Assembly (NCBI GenBank): GCA_011042635.1
Contig: DQWH01000159.1
Span: 1-37,051, forward strand
From: Bacteroidota bacterium
Lineage (GTDB): Bacteria; Bacteroidota; Bacteroidia; Bacteroidales; VadinHA17
Reading direction: 5' to 3'
DNA length: 37,051 nucleotides
In this document: positions 8,443 through 22,165 of the stretch, piece by piece
Layout: each line of letters begins with the position of its first letter
How positions within the stretch are numbered: position 1 is the first letter of the stretch
Notes under the pieces: model-generated
Seen by the model: the letters and a program-made list of their open reading frames with translations, nothing else
Told to the model about the DNA's origin: nothing
The model's database searches: none
Position numbers and translations under genes: made by a program

Positions 8443-8503
8443 AAAAAAACTGTTTTAATCCCTCCATTCCAAAATCAAATACCCTGAAAACCGCCATATA
8501 ATG

Positions 8504-8535
8504 AAAAAACCCTGCCGTTACGACAGGGTTTTTTT
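8504..8535 (-). terminator. Rho-independent terminator of the rpoBC-DUF3467 operon
   Basis: The minus strand reads an A-run, CCCTG, a 9-nt loop, CAGGG and then six T. The mirror image also holds on the plus strand, so the hairpin is symmetric and could act in both directions. The flanking A and T runs extend the stem. It sits 19 bp after the DUF3467 stop codon and before the etfB promoter, cleanly separating the two transcription units. Confidence 0.85.
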
Positions 8536-8553
8536 CCTTTGTTCGAAAAATAA

Positions 8554-8869
8554 TCAGGCCTGGGCCGTAGGCCCTCCGAAGTTCATAGGCACCACGGGTC
8601 CGCCTGACCCTTTCACATTCTTGATGGGGCCGTGTACCGATTCGTACTTTGCGATATTATCCTTCAGTGCGGCCATCAACCGCTTGGCATGCTCGGGTGT
8701 GAGTATGATCCTTGATTTGACCCTGGCTTTTGGAACACCGGGCATAATCCGGATAAAATCGAGGATAAATTCGGCAGCCGAATGAGTAATAATAGCCAGA
8801 TTGGCAAATACTCCCTGTCCTACTTCATCACTCAGTTCGATCTGGATGTGGTTTTTCTGTGGTTTGTTT

Positions 8870-8877
<8 letters not shown>
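8554..8877 (-). CDS. DUF3467 domain protein, coupled to rpoC
   Basis: This is a 107-residue protein of a conserved, uncharacterised family. The core reads [20 protein letters not shown] (residues 13-32), then [20 protein letters not shown] and [13 protein letters not shown], and it covers nearly the whole chain. The C-terminal tail is glycine/proline-rich. I took ATG 8877 (MDENKPQ) because the in-frame ATG at 8901 adds an atypical basic MKRKRKII and lies deeper inside rpoC. With this start the gene overlaps the rpoC end by 8 bp (8870-8877), so translation is probably coupled. From memory, a DUF3467 gene directly after rpoC is common in Bacteroidota, which suggests a role tied to RNA polymerase, but none is established. 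Confidence 0.88.
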
Positions 8878-13189
<4,312 letters not shown>

Positions 13190-13240
13190 ATCTCTGTATT
13201 GTTTGTTATCGGTAAATAATGAATGTAACCATGAATAATC

Positions 13241-16200
13241 CTACACCAGGTTAATGCTAAGTCCCAGTCCGCGCATTTCATGCAGCAGCACGTTCAGCGA
13301 TTCGGGAATACCTGGTTGTGGCATGGGTTCACCCTTGACGATAGCCTCGTAGGTACGTGCTCTTCCGGCCACATCGTCGGACTTCACGGTAAGGATCTCC
13401 TGAAGAATATGGGATGCTCCGAACGCTTCCAGGGCCCATACTTCCATTTCCCCGAAACGCTGGCCACCGAACTGGGCCTTTCCGCCCAAGGGTTGCTGGG
13501 TGATCAGCGAATAGGGCCCGATGGAGCGGGCATGCATTTTGTCGTCCACCATGTGTCCGAGCTTCAGCATGTAGATTACCCCCACCGTAGCAGGCTGATC
13601 AAAACGTTCGCCGGTACCACCATCGTACAGATAGGTTTTTCCGTATTTAGGAAGCCCGGCCTTATCGGTATATTCCGTGATCTCATCCAGGTTGGCCCCG
13701 TCGAAAATGGGGGTGGAGAATTTAACCCCCAGTTTGTCACCGGCCCAACCCAGCACGGTTTCATAGATCTGCCCCAGGTTCATCCTTGAAGGCACACCCA
13801 GCGGGTTCAGCACGATATCCACAGGGGTTCCGTCTTCCAGGAAAGGCATGTCTTCCTGGCGAACGATCCTCGAAACAATCCCCTTGTTCCCGTGACGTCC
13901 GGCCATCTTGTCGCCCACCTTGATCTTCCTCTTCTTGGCTATGTACACTTTAGCCAGCTGGATAATACCGGCAGGCAGTTCATCGCCAATGGCAATGCTG
14001 TATTTCCTGCGCTTGTATTCACCGTCCAGCTCCTTGTATTTCAGCATATAATTGTAGAGCAGGGTCTTGATGGTATCGTTTTTCTTCTTGTCCGTAGTCC
14101 ACTTGTTGGGATTTACCCCCAGGTAATCGATTTCCTGCAGCTGCTTGAGGGTAAATTTGTTTCCCTTGGGGATCAGGTCTTTGTTGTAGTAATCCTTTAC
14201 TCCCTGGGATGTTTTTCCGTTCACCAGGATAAACAGCTTGTCGATCAGTTTCGATTTCAGTTCGGCAGCCTGTTTTTCGAATTCCGCCTCGATTTTATCG
14301 AGCAGGGGTTTCTCGGCCATTTTCACCTTGCGGTCTTTGATGGCCCGTGAAAACAGTTTCTTGTCGATCACCACCCCTTCCAGGGAAGGAGGTGCTTTCA
14401 GCGAGGCATCCTTCACATCCCCGGCCTTATCACCGAAAATGGCCCGCAGAAGTTTTTCTTCGGGCGAAGGATCCGATTCCCCTTTGGGGGTGATCTTCCC
14501 TATCAGGATATCGCCCGGCTGCACGTTGGCTCCGATGCGTATCAGTCCGTTCTCGTCGAGATTCCGGTAGCCTCCTCACTTACATTGGGAATATCGGAAG
14601 TGAGTTCCTCGAGTCCCCGTTTGGTATCACGCACCTCCAGCAGGTATTCATCAATATGGATGGAAGTGAACATATCTTCGTGCACCACCCGGTCGGAGAT
14701 CACGATAGCATCCTCGAAGTTGTAACCCTTCCATGGCATAAAAGCCACTTTCAGGTTCCGTCCCAGGGCGAGTTCCCCGTTCTCGGTGCCGTATCCTTCC
14801 GTAAGGATCTGACCCTTCACCACCTTGTCGCCCCTGGACACGATAGGCTTCAGGTTAATGCAGGTATTCTGATTGGTTTTTTTGAACTTGGGAAGCACAT
14901 ATCGTTTCACCTGATCGTCAAAGCCCACGAATTTTTCTTCGTCGGTTCGGGAGTATCTGATCACGATCTCGTCGGCATCCACATATTCCACCACTCCGTC
15001 GCCTTCAGCCACGATCAGGATGCGCGAATCGCGGGCCACGATCCCCTCGATACCGGTCCCCACGATGGGAGACTCGGGTTTGATCAGGGGAACGGCCTGC
15101 CGCATCATGTTCGATCCCATGAGGGCACGGTTGGCATCGTCGTGCTCGAGGAAGGGAATAAGTGAAGCCGCAATGGAGGCGATCTGGTTGGGTGCCACAT
15201 CCATCAAGTCAATACGCGAGGTATCTTCCAGCGGGAAATCGCCTTCAAACCGGGCTTTTACTTTCGGGTTCACAAAGGTCCCTTCATCGGTAATGGGGGC
15301 ATTGGCCTGGGCAATGATCTTGGCTTCCTCTTCCTCGGCGCTGAGGAAAATGATGCCGTCATGATCCAGCCTCACCTTTCCTTCCTGTACCTGCCGGTAA
15401 GGTGTTTCAATAAATCCGAGTTCATTTACCTTGGCATACACACACAGAGAAGAGATCAGTCCGATATTGGGTCCTTCCGGGGTTTCAATGGGACACAGGC
15501 GTCCGTAGTGGGTATAATGCACATCCCTCACCTCGAAACCGGCTCTTTCGCGCGACAGACCACCGGGACCCAGAGCCGACATCCGGCGTTTATGGGTCAT
15601 TTCAGCCAGCGGATTAGTCTGGTCCATGAACTGTGACAGCTGGTTGGTCCCGAAGAAGGAGTTGATCACAGAGGACAGGGTTTTCGAATTGATCAGGTCA
15701 ATGGGGGTGAACACCTCGTTATCCCGCACATTCATCCTTTCCCTGATGGTCCGGGCCATGCGGGCCAATCCCACACTGAACTGGTTGGAAAGCTGCTCGC
15801 CTACGGTACGTACCCGGCGGTTGCTCAGGTGGTCGATATCGTCCACATCGGTTTTGGAATTGATCAGTTCGATCAGGTGCTGTATGATCTGGATGATGTC
15901 TTCCTTGGTCAGGACTTTCACATCCATCGATGTTTCCAGCCCCAGTTTCTTGTTGATGCGGTACCGTCCCACATCACCCAGGTCGTACCGCTTGTCGGAA
16001 AAGAACAGTTTGTCGATCACGTCGCGGGCCGTGGCTTCATCGGGCGGCTCTGAATTACGCAGCTGCCGGTAAATATGCAGTACGGCTTCTTTTTCCGAGT
16101 TACAGGGGTCTTTCTGCAGCGTATTGTAAATGATCGCATAATCGCTCACATTAGCTCCTTTCTTGTGCAGCAAAATGGTTTTGGTACCCGACTCAACGAT

Positions 16201-17037
16201 CTGGTTAATGTGTTCGTTTTCCAGAATGGTTTCCCGGTCGATGATCACTTCATTTCTTTCGATGGAAACCACTTCCCCGGTATCTTCATCCACAAAATCT
16301 TCCACCCAGGTCTTCAGGACACGGGCGGCAAGTTTCCGTCCCACATACTTTTTCAGGGCCGCTTTACTCACCTTGATCTCATCGGCCAGGTTGAATATCT
16401 CCAGAATATCCTTGTCGCTTTCATAACCAATGGCACGAAGCAAAGTGGTTACCGGGAGCTTCTTCTTCCTGTCAATGTATGCATACATCACATTGTTGAT
16501 GTCGGTGGCAAACTCGATCCACGATCCTTTGAAAGGAATGATACGGGCGGAGTACAGTTTGGTGCCGTTTGCATGCAGGCTCTGGCCGAAAAATACACCC
16601 GGCGAGCGGTGCAACTGGGAAACCACCACCCTTTCGGCCCCGTTGATCACAAAAGTCCCCTTTTCCGTCATATAGGGTACCGTACCCAGGTAAACATCCT
16701 GTATTACGGTATCAAAATCTTCGTGCTCAGGATCAGTGCAGTACAGCTTCAGTTTGGCCTTGAGGGGTACACTGTAGGTAAGCCCTCTTTCCAGGCATTC
16801 ATCGATGGTGTACCTGGGCGGGTCAATCTGGTAGTCGAGAAATTCCAGCACAAAATTGTTCCGGGTATCGGTAATGGGGAAATTTTCCGTAAATACCTTA
16901 TAAAGGCCTTCCTTTCTTCGGTTTTCCGGGGTGGTTTCCAGCTGGAAAAACTCCTGGAATGATTTCAGCTGGATTTCCAGGAAATCGGGGTAATCGAGCT
17001 GATTTTTGGTTGTTGCGAAATTAATTCTTTCATTCAT
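13241..17037 (-). CDS. rpoB: DNA-directed RNA polymerase subunit beta, interrupted by a one-base frameshift
   Basis: RpoB forms the other half of the polymerase active site and binds rifampicin. The gene is read in two frames: residues 1-831 (17037 to a TGA at 14542-14544), then the rest in the next frame to 13241. The first frame departs from the family at [11 protein letters not shown]. Shifting by one base at about 14564-14568 restores [15 protein letters not shown], running directly into the conserved [15 protein letters not shown]. One added base gives 1265 residues, close to the usual length of about 1270. The rifampicin region ([20 protein letters not shown]) keeps the key Asp, His and Ser positions. 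No residues other than those around the shift are missing. Confidence 0.97.
14564..14568 (-). other. Site of the rpoB frameshift (missing base in a short G/C run)
   Basis: The plus strand reads GAGATTCCGGTAGC. Inserting one G in the GG pair (GAGATTCCGGGTAGC) makes the minus strand read GCTACCCGGAATCTC, which translates ATRNL and joins both halves of rpoB. A lost base in a three-base run is a typical consensus or sequencing error. The reading-frame repair is seen directly; that it is an error is inferred because rpoB is essential. Confidence 0.9.
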
Positions 17038-17104
17038 TGGACAGGAAGCGGTTTAATGAAAGATAGTCCTTATGGACATGAAACGATTTGAATACTTAAA
17101 CGAC

Positions 17105-17138
17105 AAAAAGGCTTAGTCCCCAAAACAGGGACTAAACC
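17105..17138 (-). terminator. Attenuator-like hairpin between rplL and rpoB
   Basis: On the minus strand an 11-bp stem (GGTTTAGTCCC pairing with GGGACTAAGCC, one G-U pair) closes a 7-nt loop and is followed by five T. It lies 31 bp after the rplL stop and 68 bp before the rpoB ATG. It should end part of the ribosomal-protein transcripts before rpoBC, as the known rplL-rpoB attenuator does in Escherichia coli. The hairpin is seen; partial termination is inferred. Confidence 0.75.
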
Positions 17139-17168
17139 TGTGGTTTACCCGTTTAACGAGTATTATTT

Positions 17169-17549
17169 CTATTTAATTTCAACTTCGGCTCCAGCTTCTT
17201 CTAGTTGTGCTTTCAGTGATTCGGCATCTTCCTTGGTGGTTCCCTCCTTAACGGGAGCGGGAGCAGAGTCAACCAGGGCTTTGGCTTCTTTCAGACCGAG
17301 ACCGGTGATATCCTTCACAAGTTTCACAATCTGCAGTTTGGCTCCGCCCGGTGATTTCAGGACGACATCGAACTGGGTTTTTTCAGCGGCTGCTCCTTCT
17401 CCTTCCCCGCCGGCAGCGGGCCCGGCTACTGCAACAGCAGCGGCCGCGGGTTCAATACCGTATTCATCTTTCAGAATATCGGCCAGTTCATTCACTTCTT
17501 TCACAGTCAGATTTACTAGCTCTTCAGCTAATTTTTTCAAGTCTGCCAT
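17169..17549 (-). CDS. rplL: 50S ribosomal protein L7/L12
   Basis: This stalk protein recruits translation GTPases to the ribosome and is present in several copies per 50S subunit. The 126 residues have the N-terminal dimerisation helices ([20 protein letters not shown]), an alanine/glycine-rich hinge (about 34-58) and the C-terminal domain with the factor-binding helix ([21 protein letters not shown]). It follows rplJ by 33 bp. The ATG is preceded by an A/T-rich leader without a Shine-Dalgarno sequence. Confidence 0.98.
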   Translation of the reverse strand: MADLKKLAEELVNLTVKEVNELADILKDEYGIEPAAAAVAVAGPAAGGEGEGAAAEKTQFDVVLKSPGGAKLQIVKLVKDITGLGLKEAKALVDSAPAPVKEGTTKEDAESLKAQLEEAGAEVEIK

Positions 17550-17582
17550 TTTATTTACATTGTTTTCAGGTTACACTTTTTG

Positions 17583-18101
17583 TTATGCTCTCTCTTCCAG
17601 TGTTTTCAAAACACCGGTTAGAATGTGGCTGCCGGAATTCAGGGCCGACATCACATTTCTCATGGGCGACTGCAGCAAGGCAATTACATCGGCCACCAGT
17701 TCTTCCTTCGACTTGAGCGAAGCAAGAACATCGAGGTTTTCGTCACCTATATAGACAGATTCTTCCACATAGGCTGCTTTCAGCACGGGCTTATCATGCA
17801 TCTTCCTGAACTCTTTAATGAGTTTGGCAGGAAGATTTCCGGTATCTGACAGCATAACGGATGTAGGTTGCTCCAGCACTTCCAGCAGGTCATTATACTG
17901 GGTGCCGGATTTTTCCAGAGCCTTGCGAAGCAGTGTGTTCTTAACCACGATCAGCCTGATATCCTTCTCGAAGCACTTCCTCCTGAGCGCCATGGTATCG
18001 GCAGCATTCAGGGTGGAAATATCAGCCAGGTAAACGTGGTTGTATTTCCCGAGTTCTTCGGTCAGGTTATCAATGATTTGATTTTTTTCTTCGCGTCTCA
18101 T
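17583..18101 (-). CDS. rplJ: 50S ribosomal protein L10
   Basis: L10 (172 residues) anchors the L7/L12 dimers to 23S rRNA. The N-terminal RNA-binding domain is typical (MRREEKNQIIDNLTEELGKY, then VVKNTLLRKAL), and the C-terminal helix that holds L7/L12 is present (residues about 135-172). It follows rplA by 15 bp. The leader contains GGAGAA 6 nt before the ATG, one of the few Shine-Dalgarno-like sequences in this operon. L10 or L10-L12 autoregulation is known in other bacteria; no leader fold could be assigned in this very short gap. Confidence 0.97.
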   Translation of the reverse strand: MRREEKNQIIDNLTEELGKYNHVYLADISTLNAADTMALRRKCFEKDIRLIVVKNTLLRKALEKSGTQYNDLLEVLEQPTSVMLSDTGNLPAKLIKEFRKMHDKPVLKAAYVEESVYIGDENLDVLASLKSKEELVADVIALLQSPMRNVMSALNSGSHILTGVLKTLEERA

Positions 18102-18116
18102 GCTCGGTTCTCCATT

Positions 18117-18812
18117 TTATTCATCCAAAGCTTTGGCATCCACCCTGATACTCGGACTCATGGTACTCGAAAGGTAGATGCTTTTGATATAGGTGCCCTT
18201 GGCAGCAACGGGTTTTAGTTTCTGGATCGTGCTGATAAATTCGCGTGCATTCTCCGCAATCTGCTGCGGCTGGAAAGAAACCTTTCCAATGGATGAATGC
18301 ACAATGCCGTATTTATCCACCTTGAAATCGATCTTACCCATTTTCACTTCCTTCACTGCCTTGCCAATATCCATGGTCACCGTTCCGCTCTTTGGATTGG
18401 GCATTAAACCACGAGGTCCCAGAATTCTTCCCAGTGCGCCTATCTTGGCCATAACGGTGGGCATAGTAATTACCACATCCACATCGGTCCAACCCGATTT
18501 GATCTTCTCGATGTATTCATCCAGCCCCACATAATCGGCACCGGCTTCTTTTGCCTCCTCTTCCTTGTCGGGAGTACAAAGTACCAGTACCCGGGTCACC
18601 TTCCCTGTTCCATGAGGCAGGGTAACCACTCCTCGGACCATCTGGTTGGATTTTCGCGGATCTATCCCCAGGCGTACGTCCATATCCACTGAAGCATCGA
18701 ACCGGGCGGTATTGATCTCCTTCACCAGCTCGGCAGCCTCAATGAGTCTATAGGCTTTACCGGGTTCCAATTTATCCAGAACCTTTTTTCTGTTCTTTGT
18801 TAACTTGGCCAT
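18117..18812 (-). CDS. rplA: 50S ribosomal protein L1
   Basis: L1 (231 residues, normal length) binds the mobile L1 stalk of 23S rRNA and assists release of deacylated tRNA. Family signatures are [20 protein letters not shown], the [12 protein letters not shown] motif, [16 protein letters not shown] and the C-terminal [10 protein letters not shown]. It lies 17 bp after rplK. In other bacteria L1 represses its own mRNA; no leader copy of its rRNA target was recognised here. Confidence 0.98.
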   Translation of the reverse strand: MAKLTKNRKKVLDKLEPGKAYRLIEAAELVKEINTARFDASVDMDVRLGIDPRKSNQMVRGVVTLPHGTGKVTRVLVLCTPDKEEEAKEAGADYVGLDEYIEKIKSGWTDVDVVITMPTVMAKIGALGRILGPRGLMPNPKSGTVTMDIGKAVKEVKMGKIDFKVDKYGIVHSSIGKVSFQPQQIAENAREFISTIQKLKPVAAKGTYIKSIYLSSTMSPSIRVDAKALDE

Positions 18813-18829
18813 TTTGTAAAGTCAGATTT

Positions 18830-19276
18830 TTAATTACTTTTTCCGGGAAACTCACCTTTCACGGTGATTCCCATGCTCCGGGCAGTACCGGCCACCATCT
18901 TCATAGCCGAGTCAATGGTGAAGGCATTCAGGTCGGTCATTTTCTCCTCGGCAATAGCCCGCACCTGGTCCCAGGTAACCGAAGCTACCTTGGCGCGGTT
19001 GGGCTCGGGAGAACCCGACTTGATTTTTGCAGCCTCCATTAACTGCACGGCAACCGGAGGAGTTTTGGTCACAAAATCGAATGACTTGTCAGAATAAACG
19101 GTAATGATCACAGGTATGATCTTACCGGCTTTATCCTGGGTCTTGGCATTGAATTGTTTGCAAAACTCCATGATGTTTACCCCTTTCGCCCCCAGGGCAG
19201 GGCCCACAGGCGGAGAAGGGTTTGCGGCACCCCCTCTGATCTGCAACTTGATAATTCCAGAGACTTCTTTAGCCAT
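18830..19276 (-). CDS. rplK: 50S ribosomal protein L11
   Basis: L11 (148 residues) forms the GTPase-associated centre with 23S rRNA. The N-terminal domain shows the proline-rich [15 protein letters not shown] and [16 protein letters not shown], and the C-terminal rRNA-binding domain includes a variant of the family signature near the end ([14 protein letters not shown]). It is 114 bp downstream of nusG, the largest gap in the secE-nusG-rplKAJL stretch. That gap (19277-19390) holds no promoter matching TAnnTTTG and no obvious hairpin. Confidence 0.98.
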   Translation of the reverse strand: MAKEVSGIIKLQIRGGAANPSPPVGPALGAKGVNIMEFCKQFNAKTQDKAGKIIPVIITVYSDKSFDFVTKTPPVAVQLMEAAKIKSGSPEPNRAKVASVTWDQVRAIAEEKMTDLNAFTIDSAMKMVAGTARSMGITVKGEFPGKSN

Positions 19277-19390
19277 TTGTTGTTTCTAGCTTAGATTTCA
19301 CATGCCGGCAGCCACTCAGGAAGCAATTATCGCAACTACCGTATATATTTATGGTGCGTAACAGTCTTTTCAAAAATTTCATCTGCAGTA

Positions 19391-19936
19391 TTATTCTTTT
19401 TCCACCTGCAGAAAACTCAGTTCCAGCGGGGTTTTACGCCCGAATATCTTTACCATGACCTTGAGCTTCTTCTTTTCCTCGTTCACCTCTTCAATCACAC
19501 CGGTAAAACTGTTGAAGGGTCCGTCAATTACCTTAACGGTCTCACCCACGAAAAAGGGAACATTGATTTCCTCATCGCTTTCGGCCAGTTCATCCACTTT
19601 CCCCAGGATCCGGTTCACTTCCGAAATCCTGAGGGGAATGGGATCACCGCCTTTGGATCCAAGGAAACCCATCACGTTGGGAACATTTCTCAACACATGG
19701 GCCACCTCTCCCATCAGGGCAGCTTCCACCAGGACATATCCCGGAAAAAAATTTCTTTCCTTGCTTACCTTTTTGCCGTTCCTGATCTGGTAAACCTTTT
19801 CTGTAGGGATCAGCACCTGGCTGACGTAATCCTGCAGGTTCAGACGGGAAACTTCACTTTCGATGTATTCCTTCACCTTCTTTTCTTTGCCCCCGATCGC
19901 CCTCAGCACATACCATTTCTTTTCCAGCTCTGCCAT
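19391..19936 (-). CDS. nusG: Transcription termination/antitermination protein NusG
   Basis: NusG (181 residues) binds RNA polymerase through its N-terminal NGN domain (begins [20 protein letters not shown]) and contacts Rho or ribosomal S10 through its C-terminal KOW domain ([20 protein letters not shown], about 125-145). The [10 protein letters not shown] motif is the standard NGN core. Length matches the Bacteroidota housekeeping copy, not the longer UpxY-type specialised paralogs that control capsule loci. It follows secE by 20 bp. Confidence 0.97.
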   Translation of the reverse strand: MAELEKKWYVLRAIGGKEKKVKEYIESEVSRLNLQDYVSQVLIPTEKVYQIRNGKKVSKERNFFPGYVLVEAALMGEVAHVLRNVPNVMGFLGSKGGDPIPLRISEVNRILGKVDELAESDEEINVPFFVGETVKVIDGPFNSFTGVIEEVNEEKKKLKVMVKIFGRKTPLELSFLQVEKE

Positions 19937-19956
19937 GTTATCCCTTCAGGTATTTT

Positions 19957-20148
19957 TTAATAAAACAAGCTGTAAATCAGTTCCAGTATATTCTTGAAAC
20001 TGATATCCATAAGAAATATCACCAGCGAGATCAGCAGGGAAGCCACCATTACCACAATGGCACTGCTCTGCAATTCTCCCCAGGTAGGCCATGATACCTT
20101 GTGCACGAGCTCGGTGTATGCCTCCTGTATATAATTCTTGATTTTCAT
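19957..20148 (-). CDS. secE: Preprotein translocase subunit SecE
   Basis: SecE (63 residues) stabilises SecY in the protein-export channel. It is the short, single-membrane-segment form: a cytosolic amphipathic part with the SecE motif VHKVSWPTWGEL (about 15-26), then a transmembrane helix (about 29-48). I chose ATG 20148 (MKIKNYIQEAYTEL), because the longer reading from 20193 would run into the tRNA-Trp gene. It starts 12 bp after the encoded CCA of that tRNA. Confidence 0.95.
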   Translation of the reverse strand: MKIKNYIQEAYTELVHKVSWPTWGELQSSAIVVMVASLLISLVIFLMDISFKNILELIYSLFY

Positions 20149-20160
20149 GCTGAACTTTAT

Positions 20161-20236
20161 TGGCACGGGAGGAGCGACTCGAACGCCCGACACCTGGTTT
20201 TGGAGACCAGTGCTCTACCAACTGAGCTACACCCGT
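20161..20236 (-). tRNA. trnW: tRNA-Trp (CCA)
   Basis: The cloverleaf has a 7-bp acceptor stem with one U-U mismatch at the sixth pair, D arm GCTCAGTTGGTAGAGC, anticodon arm CTGGT-CTCCAAA-ACCAG with anticodon CCA, and T arm GGGCG-TTCGAGT-CGCTC. The discriminator is G. The 3' CCA is encoded (20161-20163), unlike the other four tRNAs in the window. It sits between tuf and secE, so it should be cut from a long mRNA. Confidence 0.96.
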
Positions 20237-20296
20237 GTACGGAAGCGGGAAACAGGGTCCCCTTCCGGAACCCTGTTCTCCCCCTCCGGTATGGTA

Positions 20297-21487
20297 TTAT
20301 TCAATGATCTCAATCACCTGGCCGGCACCCACGGTCCGTCCGCCTTCACGGATGGCAAAACGCAGACCCACATTGATGGCCACGGGATAAATTAACGATA
20401 CTTCAATCGTCACATTATCGCCAGGCATCACCATCTCGGTTCCCTCGGGAAGCTTAATCTCACCGGTAACATCGAGGGTACGCAGGTAAAACTGGGGACG
20501 ATAATTGTTATGGAAAGGAGTATGACGTCCGCCTTCTTCCTTCTTCAACACATACACCTCGGCCTTGAACTTGGTGTGAGGCGTAATGCTTCCCGGCTTG
20601 GCCAGAACCATTCCGCGCTTGATCTCCTTCTTGTCCACTCCCCTGAGCAACAGACCCACATTGTCTCCTGCTTTTCCTTCATCCAGGATCTTCCGGAACA
20701 TTTCCACACCGGTACAAACGGTTTTCCGCTTGTTGGCACCCAGACCGATGATTTCCAGCTCGTCGCCTGTGTGCACCACACCCAGTTCAATTCTTCCGGT
20801 AGCCACTGTTCCGCGCCCGGTGATCGAAAAGATATCTTCCACGGGCATGAGGAAGGGCTTTTCTTCATCACGGGGAGGAACAGGGATATAGCTGTCAACA
20901 GCTTCCATCAGTTCCAACACCTTTTCTTCCCATTTAGACTCTCCGTTCATGGCACCCAGGGCTGATCCCCTGATCACAGGGGTATTTTCACCGTCAAATT
21001 CGTAGAAATCGAGCAACTCACGCACTTCCATCTCCACCAGTTCGATCAGTTCCTCATCATCCACCATATCTACCTTGTTCAGGAAAACCACGATTTTCGG
21101 CACGTTCACCTGGCGTGCCAGGAGGATGTGCTCACGGGTCTGCGGCATGGGACCATCGGTTGCGGCCACCACCAGGATAGCGCCGTCCATCTGGGCTGCA
21201 CCGGTAACCATGTTCTTCACATAGTCGGCGTGACCGGGACAGTCAACATGGGCATAGTGCCTGTTGGCGGTTTCATATTCCACGTGGGCGGTATTGATAG
21301 TAATACCCCTTTCCTTCTCTTCCGGGGCATTGTCAATGGAATCGAAATCCCGGATGGTGGTGGAAAGACCTTGTTTGGACAGTACCATGGTAATGGCTGC
21401 CGTAAGGGTGGTTTTCCCGTGGTCAACGTGACCGATGGTACCGATATTCACATGAGGTTTTGTTCTTTGAAATTTTTCTTTAGCCAT
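20297..21487 (-). CDS. tuf: Elongation factor Tu
   Basis: EF-Tu (396 residues) delivers aminoacyl-tRNA to the ribosome. GTPase motifs are visible: P-loop [10 protein letters not shown] (19-28), DCPGHADY with the catalytic histidine, and NKVDM for guanine recognition. Domains 2 and 3 follow, including the [13 protein letters not shown] strand and the C-terminal [13 protein letters not shown]. Length is normal. It is preceded by four tRNA genes and followed by tRNA-Trp, all in one orientation. No Shine-Dalgarno sequence is seen; the leader ends CTGTTATC directly before ATG. Confidence 0.99.
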   Translation of the reverse strand: MAKEKFQRTKPHVNIGTIGHVDHGKTTLTAAITMVLSKQGLSTTIRDFDSIDNAPEEKERGITINTAHVEYETANRHYAHVDCPGHADYVKNMVTGAAQMDGAILVVAATDGPMPQTREHILLARQVNVPKIVVFLNKVDMVDDEELIELVEMEVRELLDFYEFDGENTPVIRGSALGAMNGESKWEEKVLELMEAVDSYIPVPPRDEEKPFLMPVEDIFSITGRGTVATGRIELGVVHTGDELEIIGLGANKRKTVCTGVEMFRKILDEGKAGDNVGLLLRGVDKKEIKRGMVLAKPGSITPHTKFKAEVYVLKKEEGGRHTPFHNNYRPQFYLRTLDVTGEIKLPEGTEMVMPGDNVTIEVSLIYPVAINVGLRFAIREGGRTVGAGQVIEIIE

Positions 21488-21545
21488 GATAACAGAAATT
21501 AGTTATTGAACCACTATTTGTTTTTGATTTGTCCTTAATGCTTTG

Positions 21546-21617
<72 letters not shown>

Positions 21618-21624
21618 ATCCTTG

Positions 21625-21697
21625 AGCGGGAGACGGAACTCGAATCCGCGACCCTCAGCTTGGAAGGCTGATGCTCTACCAACTGAGCTACTCCCGC
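21625..21697 (-). tRNA. trnG: tRNA-Gly (TCC)
   Basis: Anticodon arm TCAGC-CTTCCAA-GCTGA gives anticodon TCC. The acceptor stem GCGGGAG/CTCCCGC is perfect, with discriminator U and no encoded CCA. Only 7 bp separate it from tRNA-Thr(GGT). On its 5' side is the 170-bp inverted-repeat element. Confidence 0.96.
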
Positions 21698-21702
21698 GAA
21701 TT

Positions 21703-21872
21703 TTTACCTGCCAACAGGCAGGCAAACCAGAATGAACCGTGCAAATGGTAAATCCTGTTCTGTATAACCATCCAACTGAATGGTTATTGGTAATTGAAGT
21801 AATAAAAGAACCCGGCGGTATATTGGCCTGTATCCCCTTTTTGTTCATAAATCCTGCCTGTTGGCAGGTAAA
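21703..21872. repeat. 170-bp element with perfect 20-bp inverted ends between tRNA-Gly and tRNA-Tyr
   Basis: The ends 21703-21722 and 21853-21872 are exact reverse complements over 20 bp. Each end also contains its own hairpin (CCTGCC, 4-nt loop, GGCAGG). Between them lies a third perfect hairpin, ATAACCAT (21764-21771) with ATGGTTAT (21780-21787) around an 8-nt loop. The ends abut a TA dinucleotide on both sides (TA-CCTGCC and GGCAGG-TA), which could be a target duplication. No protein-coding gene is inside. It may be a MITE or REP-like insertion, or a structured spacer for tRNA processing. The repeats are certain; their nature is open. Confidence 0.8.
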
Positions 21873-21876
21873 TCAG

Positions 21877-21959
21877 TGGGGAGAGAAGGATTCGAACCTC
21901 CGAAGGCATCAGCCAGCAGATTTACAGTCTGCCCCAGTTGACCGCTTTGGTATCTCCCC
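21877..21959 (-). tRNA. trnY: tRNA-Tyr (GTA)
   Basis: Anticodon arm GCAGA-CTGTAAA-TCTGC gives anticodon GTA. The long variable arm of class II tRNAs is present, and the acceptor stem is GGGGAGA/TCTCCCC with discriminator A. CCA is not encoded. It is 83 nt, normal for tRNA-Tyr. It lies 23 bp after tRNA-Thr(TGT). Confidence 0.96.
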
Positions 21960-21982
21960 AGCTGCGATAGATCAGGATCGTG

Positions 21983-22056
21983 AGCCGATGGGGGGATTCG
22001 AACCCACGACCTGCTGATTACAAATCAGCTGCTCTGACCAACTGAGCTACATCGGC
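21983..22056 (-). tRNA. trnT: tRNA-Thr (TGT)
   Basis: Anticodon arm GCTGA-TTTGTAA-TCAGC gives anticodon TGT. The acceptor stem GCCGATG/CATCGGC is perfect; the discriminator is U and CCA is not encoded. It is the first gene of the tRNA-tuf operon, with a strong promoter match 51 bp upstream. Confidence 0.96.
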
Positions 22057-22106
22057 ACAATATGGTAAGAACCACAATTTTAGGCAAACCCCTGAAAATC
22101 GGTTTG

Positions 22107-22137
22107 CAAATGTATGAATATTTTTTTACAACCCAAA
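22107..22137 (-). promoter_or_regulatory. Promoter of the tRNA-tuf-secE-nusG-rpl-rpo operon
   Basis: On the minus strand TTTG (22137-22134), exactly 19 bp, then TACATTTG (22114-22107) match the Bacteroidota sigma-ABfr consensus without mismatch. Predicted RNA start is near 22101, about 45 nt before the first tRNA. The -33 box overlaps the T-run behind hpf. Confidence 0.82.
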
Positions 22138-22165
22138 AAAAAACCTTTTATTTTGGAAGGCTTTT
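22135..22165 (-). terminator. Weak candidate terminator after hpf
   Basis: On the minus strand CCTT, a 9-nt loop, AAGG and then nine T follow the hpf stop directly, with extra A-T pairing possible around a bulged G. The four-pair GC-poor core is short, so termination may be partial and allow read-through into the tRNA operon. Confidence 0.35.

Noticed and set aside
13241-17037. rpoB as two genuine separate subunits (natural split gene)
   Set aside because: The missing residues reappear exactly with one inserted base; a natural split would show a start signal and a gap, and the second part lacks a proper N-terminus.
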